DNA of 11,894 nt from Candidatus Cloacimonadota bacterium (GTDB lineage Bacteria; Cloacimonadota; Cloacimonadia; Cloacimonadales; JAFGVF01): NCBI GenBank assembly GCA_016938155.1, contig JAFGVF010000068.1, positions 1-11,894 of the forward strand, in the 5' to 3' direction. Numbering within the stretch: position 1 is the first letter of the stretch; the number at the start of each line of letters is the position of its first letter. The notes below the pieces were generated by a model, which was given only the letters and a program-made list of their open reading frames with translations, was not told the DNA's origin and did no database searches. Of the stretch, positions 7,465 to 11,894 are shown in pieces. The position numbers were made by a program, and so were the translations under genes.

Positions 7465-7862
7465 GATTTACCTACCCTTATATATGTGGCATTAGCCTCT
7501 GCATAGACTTGAACTTTATCTTCAATTCTTGCCGAAGCGGTGATTACATTACCTTTATTTTTTTCTATTTTTCCGATTATCAATATCTCCGTACCTGCTT
7601 TTAATGGAGCTCTGAAACTCACATTCATTTTACCGGTAACAGCCACAATATTCTCAATAAGAATAGCTTTTGCCATTGCTTCGTCCAGGATTGTGGAAAT
7701 GATACCTCCATGAATAACATCAGGATATCCGCAATATTGAATCGGACAATTCCACTGAGCTGTTGCTTCTTCATTTTCATAGTGGAATTGTAAATGGAGT
7801 CCTATCGGATTATCCCTTCCACACGCAAAACAATTTAAGTACTCAGTCTCAATTTTATCCAT
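7461..7862 (-). CDS. PaaI-family hotdog-fold thioesterase
   Basis: A 133-residue single hotdog domain, the usual size for the PaaI/4HBT superfamily, expected to hydrolyse acyl-CoA thioesters in the cytoplasm. The N-terminal CFACGRDNPIGLHLQF (11-26) is a signature of one PaaI-like subfamily. The VIHGGIISTILDEAM block (49-63) gives the H51-G52-G53 turn and D60/E61 on the central hot-dog helix, where the family's catalytic carboxylate sits. The later GKMNVSFRAPLKAG strand is also conserved. C11 and C14 form a CxxC that may be structural. It is the first gene of the seven-gene operon, with a GAGG site 4 bases before the ATG and a good promoter upstream. The substrate is not evident. Confidence 0.88.
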   Translation of the reverse strand: MDKIETEYLNCFACGRDNPIGLHLQFHYENEEATAQWNCPIQYCGYPDVIHGGIISTILDEAMAKAILIENIVAVTGKMNVSFRAPLKAGTEILIIGKIEKNKGNVITASARIEDKVQVYAEANATYIRVGKS

Positions 7863-7880
7863 AATTCCTCTTGTATCTTC

Positions 7881-7907
7881 TAATTATGCTGTTGTCAAGC
7901 ATAATTA
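7881..7907. repeat. Perfect 10-bp inverted repeat over the -10/start region, possible operator
   Basis: TAATTATGCT and AGCATAATTA are exact reverse complements separated by 7 bases. The element overlaps the -10 box of the thioesterase operon promoter and reaches into its leader, which fits a repressor site. An mRNA leader hairpin is the alternative. It has no T-tract, so it is not a terminator. Confidence 0.6.
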
Positions 7908-7931
7908 TACATATTATTTTGGCAAAGTAAA
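7904..7931 (-). promoter_or_regulatory. Sigma70-like promoter of the thioesterase-to-TPR operon
   Basis: On the minus strand there is TTTACT (7931-7926), a 16-base spacer and a consensus TATAAT (7909-7904). The start of transcription would fall near 7897, about 35 bases before the thioesterase ATG. No alternative start signal of this quality is seen before the seven genes. Confidence 0.6.
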
Positions 7932-7943
7932 TTTACAATAGTC

Positions 7944-7967
7944 AAAAAAAGCCTGCATTTGCAGGCT
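7944..7967 (-). terminator. Rho-independent terminator of hslVU
   Basis: On the minus strand the stem AGCCTGCA / TGCAGGCT (7-8 bp, tiny loop) is followed by a T-run. It lies 23 bases past the hslU stop and just upstream of the next operon's promoter. Confidence 0.9.
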
Positions 7968-7989
7968 CAGTTTTGGTAAAAAACATCAT

Positions 7990-9363
7990 TTAGAGAATAA
8001 ATTTAGACAAGTCTTCATTCTCGATTATTTTGCTAAGCTTCTCCTGTACAAGTTGTTCTGTTATCTTCAATCTCTTGATTTTCTTGTCAGGCATCCTATA
8101 GAGATAATCTTCAAGAAGATGATTAAGAATTGTTTGAAGTCGTCTTGCTCCAATATCTTCCATCATCTCATTGGCTTTGAAAGCATATTCAGCAATAACT
8201 TTGATAGCCTTAGATTCAAACGAGAGTTTCACGCCTTCAGTCTCAAACAGAGCAATATACTGTTTTGTCAATGCTGTTTCCGGTTCTACAAGTATCCTTT
8301 CAAAGTCATTTACAGAGAGACTGCTGAGTTCTTCTCTGATAGGGAAACGCCCCTGTAATTCCGGTATCAGGTCTGAGGGTTTGGACATATGAAATGCTCC
8401 TGCAGCAATGAATAATATATGGGCAGTATTAATCATACCATGTTTAGTCGGTACATTTGAGCCTTCTACTATTGGGAGAAGGTCTCTTTGAACACCACTG
8501 CGAGAAACATCTGCTCCATATCTTTCCTTTCCGTCTGCTATCTTGTCTATCTCATCAATGAAGATAATCCCGCTAGTTTCCACTCTTTCGCGAGCAACCC
8601 GGATAACCTCTTCTTTCTTTACCAGATTAGCTGCTTCAATTTCAGACATCAGTTCCAATGCCTCAGGAACCTTCAATTTCTTCGTTTTCTTTTTGTTGTT
8701 GCCTGTTACAATATTGTTTAACATGTCCCCGATATTGAAATCCATTGTCTCCATGTTTACATTAGAGAATACTTCAACATGGGAAACTTTTGGAGCATCC
8801 TCCACCTGAATCTCAATCTCTCTATCGTCCAATTCCCCCGATAGCAGTTTATCAGCCATTTTATCTCGAGACCGTTTGGCTCGGGCTAATCTCTCCTCAT
8901 ATTCCTCATCAGTTTCATTCGTCTGCTTACTGATGTCCGGGGGAGCAATCAGTTTATTAAGCACTTTCTCGAAGGCAGCCTTCTTGGCAATAGCTTGAAC
9001 TTTCTCAATCATCTCTGCTCTTACCTGATTTATTGCAATATCAAGCAATTCTCTTATCATCGATTCCACATCTCGTCCGACATAGCCTATCTCGGTAAAC
9101 TTAGAAGCCTCTACTTTGATGAAGGGGGCGTTTGCTAAACGAGATAAGCGACGAGCTATTTCAGTTTTACCTACTCCGGTTGGTCCTATGAGGATTATAT
9201 TATTGGGGATTATCTCGTTCTGAAGTTCGCCAACTATCTGTTGGCGTCGCCAACGATTTCTCAGGGCAATAGCAACGGCTCTTTTTGCTCCGTTCTGTCC
9301 GATTATATACTTATCCAGTTCTTCGACAATCCGTTGGGGTGTCAGAATATTTACATCAATCAT
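7990..9363 (-). CDS. hslU: ATP-dependent protease ATPase subunit HslU (ClpY)
   Basis: The 457-residue AAA+ unfoldase forms a hexamer that feeds substrates into the HslV peptidase. Walker A is GPTGVGKT (60-67). The pore loop GYVG (93-96) grips substrate. Walker B is IIFIDEID (266-273), followed by the SGVQRDLLPIVEG block. A sensor/arginine region GRFPIR is at 338-343, and sensor 2 is in GARRLQTIL. The intermediate (I) domain lies between about 110 and 240 and is charged and variable, as usual. The chain ends SKFIL, matching the conserved C-terminal tail that inserts into HslV to activate it. Its ATG follows the hslV stop with no gap, with GAGGAG 6 bases upstream inside hslV. Confidence 0.98.
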   Translation of the reverse strand: MIDVNILTPQRIVEELDKYIIGQNGAKRAVAIALRNRWRRQQIVGELQNEIIPNNIILIGPTGVGKTEIARRLSRLANAPFIKVEASKFTEIGYVGRDVESMIRELLDIAINQVRAEMIEKVQAIAKKAAFEKVLNKLIAPPDISKQTNETDEEYEERLARAKRSRDKMADKLLSGELDDREIEIQVEDAPKVSHVEVFSNVNMETMDFNIGDMLNNIVTGNNKKKTKKLKVPEALELMSEIEAANLVKKEEVIRVARERVETSGIIFIDEIDKIADGKERYGADVSRSGVQRDLLPIVEGSNVPTKHGMINTAHILFIAAGAFHMSKPSDLIPELQGRFPIREELSSLSVNDFERILVEPETALTKQYIALFETEGVKLSFESKAIKVIAEYAFKANEMMEDIGARRLQTILNHLLEDYLYRMPDKKIKRLKITEQLVQEKLSKIIENEDLSKFIL

Positions 9364-9897
9364 TTAAATCTCCTCTACAACCAAATTATGATTTGTATAA
9401 ATACAAATATCTGCTGCGATGTGCAAAGCTTTTTCCGCTATTTCTCTTGCCGGCAGGTCGGTATTGGAATATAGAGCTCGTGCTGCTGCTATCGCAAAAT
9501 TACCACCGGAACCTATTGTCAATATATCGTCGTCAGATTCCAGAACATCTCCCATTCCGCTGATGAGCAACAAACCTTCTTTATCTCCCACGATTATCAT
9601 TGCCTCAAGTCTCCTAAGGATACGGTCGGAACGCCAAGCCTTCGCTAACTCCACCGCCGCTTTTTTAAGGTTCCCTTTAGTCGCTTTCAAGTGGTCTTCA
9701 AATCTCTCAAAAAGCGTAAATGCATCTGCTGTAGCTCCTGCAAACCCGGCAACTACCTTCCCGTCGTGGAGCTTCCTTATCTTGAGAGCAGTACCCTTTA
9801 TTACTGTTTGACCCAAAGTAACCTGCCCGTCTCCCGCAATAACAGTTTTTCCGTTTCTTCGCACGCCAATTATCGTGGTTCCATGAAATGATTCCAT
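9364..9897 (-). CDS. hslV: ATP-dependent protease peptidase subunit HslV (ClpQ)
   Basis: The 177-residue proteasome-like threonine peptidase forms the HslV double ring. The mature enzyme should start at the Thr pair [19 protein letters not shown], whose first Thr is residue 7. The preceding MESFHG would be a short propeptide removed to free the catalytic N-terminal Thr. E. coli loses only Met; longer leaders occur in other lineages. [16 protein letters not shown], the [12 protein letters not shown] block and the C-terminal [20 protein letters not shown] are strong family signatures. It starts at ATG 9897 with AAGGAG 5 bases before it. A perfect TTGACA (minus strand, 9959-9954) lies about 60 bases upstream, but its possible -10 (TTGATT, 18-base spacer) is poor, so the promoter is uncertain. 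hslV and hslU are adjacent and co-transcribed. Confidence 0.98.
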   Translation of the reverse strand: MESFHGTTIIGVRRNGKTVIAGDGQVTLGQTVIKGTALKIRKLHDGKVVAGFAGATADAFTLFERFEDHLKATKGNLKKAAVELAKAWRSDRILRRLEAMIIVGDKEGLLLISGMGDVLESDDDILTIGSGGNFAIAAARALYSNTDLPAREIAEKALHIAADICIYTNHNLVVEEI

Positions 9898-10046
9898 GCT
9901 AACTCCTTTCCAAACTTTCCTGTTTTGTCAATCAAGACTCGAGACTGCTAACTTGTCAAGAACTATTTGGTTTCATCAACACTTTTCCTTTGTAGAGATG
10001 AAACTTCCTGTGTCCCATTCGAGCTCGCACCAATACGAGCGTAGCG

Positions 10047-10103
10047 AGTTCGGGGCTTTGCGAATCCAATTGGGTACGCCGGCATCCTGCCGGCATTTTC
10101 TTT
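10047..10103 (+). repeat. 57-bp repeat unit, copy A, with hairpin
   Basis: It begins AGTTCGGGGCTTTGCG, continues through TGGGTACGCC and ends in a hairpin (10078-10094, GCCGGCA-TCC-TGCCGGC) followed by ATTTTCTTT. It is 51/57 identical to copy B, 320 bp downstream. The hairpin plus T-rich tail looks terminator-like on the + strand, but no + gene precedes it. Confidence 0.8.
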
Positions 10104-10109
10104 GTGGCA

Positions 10110-10166
10110 GGAGGTGCTGCTTTAGCTGCACTATCTTTTCAAGAGTACAGCTAAAGCAGTACCTCC
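10110..10166. repeat. 57-bp inverted repeat with 19-bp arms
   Basis: Arms GGAGGTGCTGCTTTAGCTG (10110-10128) and 10148-10166 are reverse complements except for one position (10116/10160), which is a G-T wobble, around a 19-base loop. The loop could pair a little further. No T-tract follows, so this is not a terminator. A mobile palindromic repeat or MITE remnant is likely. Confidence 0.75.
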
Positions 10167-10167
10167 A

Positions 10168-10185
10168 AGTTCGAGGCTATGCGAA
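10168..10185 (+). repeat. Partial third copy of the repeat-unit leader
   Basis: AGTTCGAGGCTATGCGAA matches the first 18 bases of copy A at 16 positions. It follows the 57-bp inverted repeat directly and then diverges, lacking the CATCCTG hairpin. Confidence 0.5.
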
Positions 10186-10208
10186 GAAACAGCTCTTACG
10201 ATCTATTG

Positions 10209-10265
10209 GTAGGGGTTTAATAATTTAAACCCTTCCTCTTTGGGCACAAATTGTTGTGCCCCTAC
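10209..10265. repeat. Composite palindrome bounded by GTAGGGG and CCCCTAC
   Basis: The ends GTAGGGG (10209-10215) and CCCCTAC (10259-10265) are perfect inverted repeats. Inside are two adjacent hairpins: GGGTTTAA-TAAT-TTAAACCC (10213-10232) and GGGCACAA-ATTG-TTGTGCCC (10242-10261). The layout resembles a small interspersed palindromic element rather than a regulatory site. Confidence 0.65.
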
Positions 10266-10267
10266 AA

Positions 10268-10299
10268 ATTATCACCTTTTAATGGTTGAGAAAATGCTA
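10268..10299 (+). repeat. Diverged downstream segment of unit A
   Basis: From ATTATC to GCTA it aligns with 10434-10462 at 24 of 29 positions with one 3-base gap. It looks like the continuation of unit A after an intervening block of about 154 bp. Confidence 0.45.
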
Positions 10300-10366
10300 T
10301 ACATATTGTTACGGAAGTCCCTGCTTCGCTATGAACTCCCGTATTTTAATTCGTAATTTATGAGAT

Positions 10367-10423
10367 AGTTCGGGGCAATGCGATTCCAAATGGGTACGCC
10401 GACATCCTGTCGGCATTTTCTTT
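10367..10423 (+). repeat. 57-bp repeat unit, copy B, with hairpin
   Basis: This is the second copy of the unit at 10047-10103, with six substitutions. Its hairpin (10398-10414) reads GCCGACA-TCC-TGTCGGC. Compared with copy A the G at 10082 is A at 10402 and its paired C at 10090 is T at 10410, so pairing is kept. Confidence 0.8.
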
Positions 10424-10433
10424 ATTGCATTTC

Positions 10434-10462
10434 ATTATCTTTCAACAGTTGGGAAAAGGCTA
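10434..10462 (+). repeat. Diverged downstream segment of unit B
   Basis: Counterpart of 10268-10299, here only 20 bases past the unit B hairpin instead of 174, which places the extra sequence in unit A. Confidence 0.45.
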
Positions 10463-10663
10463 ATGTTCCGATATATCCCGACTGTCTCGCTTGTGATTAT
10501 CTTTTTCGACCGATACCTTCGCGTAGCATAAGCATCCTGCTTGTGTCTTAATCCACTCTACGGAGAATTGCGATTCTACACTATAAGCTGTTGAAGAATA
10601 AATGCCTTTCTTCAGTAAGAATAGGGATAAGATTAGGAAACACACTGTTTTCTTTTCGCTCAT
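10460..10663 (-). pseudogene. Doubtful short ORF (67 aa) with a hydrophobic N-terminus and a repeat-derived body
   Basis: From ATG 10663 the frame encodes 67 residues, with GGAG 5 bases upstream, a better ribosome site than chance usually gives. The N-terminus MSEKKTVCFLILSLFLLKKG has a basic head and a hydrophobic core, like a signal peptide or anchor without an obvious cleavage site. The rest (about residues 21-67) resembles no domain I know, and the TQAGCLCYA part is encoded by the CATCCTG-type hairpin at 10526-10546, so repeat sequence supplies the coding. It may be the 5' stub of a decayed exported-protein gene that now runs into a repeat, or simply a chance ORF. There is no convincing promoter. 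Low confidence that a protein is made. Confidence 0.25.
10526..10546. repeat. Third CATCCTG-centred hairpin
   Basis: GCATAAGCA-TCC-TGCTTGTGT forms a 9-pair stem that includes two G-T wobbles, around the same CA-TCC-TG centre as the hairpins at 10078-10094 and 10398-10414. Flanking sequence differs from the 57-bp unit, though a TGCGATTC resembling part of copy B lies at about 10568-10575. Confidence 0.5.
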
Positions 10664-10773
10664 GATGTCTCCAAATGATATTGCATAGATAATCAATTAG
10701 CAGTCCCTAAGTCCTGCATATTTACACTATGCTTATGGTCTTACACCAAGGTTTCCTCAGCCTTTACCTGCTA

Positions 10774-11319
10774 TTATTGACTAACTATGTTTCCATTTGC
10801 ACTTAGAATATCAATTTCTGATTTTGCAAAGTCGGCATCATCAGTTAGCAAAACAAAACGGTTCTCTCGACAGATCATTTCAATCGCTTTATCTGAAAAA
10901 TCTAAGTTGTCAACTTCAAGAAAACCTGTAATATCCTCTTTAGTAAAGGCTTTCCCAATCACCCGAAAATGCTTTAGTATGTCATTTTCAACTGTAGAAT
11001 AGATACCTGAAATGCAAGTATTAGCTTCAGGTGTAGCTCTGTATTCTTTAAAAGAGAACCTCTTTTCATCAAGCCCATTGAAATCCAAATAGCTTTTATA
11101 CCCTATACGAAACAATCTATTAACGAACTCCGAAATTACAATATAATCAACATGAAGAGAATTCTTCATTTTGACTAGTTCACTGAAAATCCGGGAATAT
11201 ACTGATTGTTGATAGCCTTCAGGATTTCCTCCACCATACAGAAATATTAGAACATTCGCATCGAAGAAAACTCCTCGTCCTTCCAGTCTGGAAACATCAT
11301 TAGGACTATATCGTTCCAT
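10774..11319 (-). CDS. PIN-domain protein, putative ribonuclease
   Basis: This 181-residue protein has the acidic residues of the PIN fold in order. D20 is in VFFDANVLIFL, the usual first aspartate. E64 is in VISEFVNR. D140/D143 are in NLDFSDKAI, and D160/D161/D163 are in LLTDDADFAK near the C-terminus. These would hold the metal ions of a Mg2+/Mn2+-dependent nuclease, as in VapC-type toxins and other RNases. It is longer than a typical VapC (about 130-140 aa), the extra lying in a helical middle region (about 70-125). No VapB-like antitoxin is beside it. Instead it starts one base after the stop of a STAS-like gene and should be coupled to it. A weak GGAAG ribosome site is 6 bases before the ATG. 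Target and role are unknown. Confidence 0.85.
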   Translation of the reverse strand: MERYSPNDVSRLEGRGVFFDANVLIFLYGGGNPEGYQQSVYSRIFSELVKMKNSLHVDYIVISEFVNRLFRIGYKSYLDFNGLDEKRFSFKEYRATPEANTCISGIYSTVENDILKHFRVIGKAFTKEDITGFLEVDNLDFSDKAIEMICRENRFVLLTDDADFAKSEIDILSANGNIVSQ

Positions 11320-11320
11320 A

Positions 11321-11668
11321 TCAATCTTCCATTATTTCTTCAATAGTTTTCTTCATGCGTTCAGGATTTTTATAATACAGTTTTGCCGTATCGTTGACTC
11401 TTTTAAGTTTTGCTTGGTCTGATGGGGACATATTCTCTACAGAGATAATCTCCTTAACCCTCTCATCGGTTAAATCTCGATACAACTGACCTACAGCAGT
11501 ATTTAAAAATGAAGTTGTAAGAATCTCTACATTTCTAAACGAGAGTATAACTCTATTACCATTATCTATAGCTGCTTTTATCTGGTCGTAAACGATCTTC
11601 CCATCTTCAGCTTCTATACAATACTCACTACCAACAACATTGATTATTTCGATTCTGTAGTCTTCCAT
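11321..11668 (-). CDS. STAS-like DUF4325 protein
   Basis: A 115-residue single-domain protein. Residues 38-63 (NRVILSFRNVEILTTSFLNT onward to VGQLY) match the core of STAS-like DUF4325: a buried strand followed by a T/S-S-F loop and a helix. This is reminiscent of anti-sigma-factor antagonists (SpoIIAA type), whose Ser at this site is phosphorylated by a GHKL kinase. Here T51, T52 and S53 are candidates by position only. The C-terminal half is a charged helical extension (about 83-115). The gene follows the ATPase gene by 9 bases, with GGAG overlapping that gene's stop, and precedes the PIN gene by one base. DUF4325 genes are commonly seen beside histidine-kinase-like ATPase genes, which supports a functional pair. 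The actual partner switch is inferred. Confidence 0.8.
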   Translation of the reverse strand: MEDYRIEIINVVGSEYCIEAEDGKIVYDQIKAAIDNGNRVILSFRNVEILTTSFLNTAVGQLYRDLTDERVKEIISVENMSPSDQAKLKRVNDTAKLYYKNPERMKKTIEEIMED

Positions 11669-11677
11669 TTTTTACTC

Positions 11678-11894
11678 CTAAAACAGGTCAGTTATCTCAT
11701 CCGAAAGAGCATATGAATTATTATCATCTGTCCGGAAAGTCAGGTTTATCATTGTTCCCGGGAAGGAATTAGAATATTCATTTTTAAACATACCTTCCGA
11801 TCTTACGGCATAATATCCAGCATCACTTACAATTTGTATCACTCCCTTATTTAGGCAAATAAATTCTTTTAAAATTGCGAGTCCAATACCACCC
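11678..11894 (-). CDS. GHKL (histidine kinase-like) ATPase protein, C-terminal fragment cut by the window edge
   Basis: The frame is open from the right edge and ends at TAG 11678-11680, giving 71 visible residues; the start and most of the protein lie outside the window. The visible part opens with GGIGLAILKEFI, the G2 box (GxGLxI/A-x-K) of the Bergerat-fold ATPase. This is followed by strands VIQIVSDAGYYAV, a short loop (SEGMFKNEYSNSFPG) and a final TMINLTFRT strand, then a polar tail ending EITDLF. That is the normal end of a HATPase_c domain. The upstream part, which might hold an HTH, a sensor or a kinase-like segment, cannot be seen. It is immediately upstream of and coupled to the DUF4325 gene. 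Confidence 0.8.
   Translation of the reverse strand, partial: GGIGLAILKEFICLNKGVIQIVSDAGYYAVRSEGMFKNEYSNSFPGTMINLTFRTDDNNSYALSDEITDLF

Larger units (their letters stand above)
9898..10773. other. 876-base gene-poor repeat tract between hslV and the PIN cassette
   Basis: I see no convincing gene in this stretch. The open frame over 9896-10228 on the + strand has no family resemblance and runs through inverted repeats. The tract holds the hslV leader on its left, then direct and inverted repeats from about 10020 to 10546, listed separately, then one doubtful minus-strand ORF. No tRNA- or rRNA-like sequence was recognised. The last 110 bases (10664-10773) hold only weak hairpins and no clear terminator for the PIN cassette. 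Confidence 0.7.

Noticed and set aside
8053..8809. Several + strand ORFs antisense to hslU
   Set aside because: No family resemblance or start signals; hslU fully explains the sequence.
9930..9959. TTGACA-based promoter for hslV
   Set aside because: The -35 is perfect, but the best -10 at 18-base spacing matches only half of the consensus. It is mentioned under hslV, not listed as a feature.
10078..10103. Hairpin plus T-rich tail as a Rho-independent terminator
   Set aside because: No + strand gene precedes it, and the same structure recurs at 10398 as part of a repeat. It is better described as a repeat.
9896..10228. 110-residue + strand ORF across the left part of the repeat tract
   Set aside because: It overlaps the hslV start on the opposite strand, runs through the 57-bp unit and the inverted repeat, has no recognisable domain and no credible ribosome site.
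10047..10546. CRISPR array
   Set aside because: Repeat copies are only two, 320 bp apart and diverged, without regular short spacers or cas genes.
10774..11668. Classic VapBC toxin-antitoxin pair
   Set aside because: The PIN protein is longer than usual VapC, and its partner is STAS-like, not an AbrB/RHH/Phd-type antitoxin.

Overview
The window suggests an AT-rich bacterium of the Bacteroidota-Fibrobacterota-Cloacimonadota type. This rests on a serine-palmitoyltransferase-like enzyme closely resembling the sphingolipid-initiating enzymes of Bacteroidota, on dense co-oriented operons with 1-14 base overlaps, and on TTG codons at several gene starts. I cannot fix the phylum; Cloacimonadota is a guess from gene style, not a demonstrated assignment.

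Region 1 (1-2819, + strand) is the end of an operon: a cyclic-nucleotide-binding-like domain protein cut by the window edge, an AI-2E/PerM-family membrane permease, and a PLP-dependent alpha-oxoamine synthase best matching serine palmitoyltransferase. It ends in a Rho-independent terminator. A second, bidirectional terminator separates it from the convergent operon on the other strand.

Region 2 (2841-7931, - strand) is a compact seven-gene operon read right to left: PaaI-type thioesterase, membrane-anchored double helix-hairpin-helix protein, acidic protein with one TPR-like motif, a 56-residue cysteine-rich small protein, rsmD, cysS and an exported TPR protein. A good sigma70-like promoter lies upstream of the thioesterase, and a perfect 10-bp inverted repeat covers the -10/start-point area.

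Region 3 (7944-9908, - strand) is the hslVU protease operon with its own terminator.

Region 4 (9898-10773) is a gene-poor stretch packed with repeats and hairpins. Two copies of a 57-bp unit lie exactly 320 bp apart, and their hairpins differ by a paired (compensatory) change. There is also a 57-bp inverted repeat, a composite palindrome bounded by GTAGGGG/CCCCTAC, a further hairpin with the same CATCCTG centre, and a doubtful short ORF running through that last hairpin.

Region 5 (10774-11894, - strand) is a tightly coupled three-gene cassette: the C-terminus of a GHKL/histidine-kinase-type ATPase protein (cut by the window edge), a STAS-like DUF4325 protein and a PIN-domain putative nuclease. 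A kinase-like ATPase, a STAS-like partner and a nuclease beside a repeat-rich accessory tract are the best candidate here for a little-described regulated-nuclease (possibly defence or stress) system. That function is inference only.
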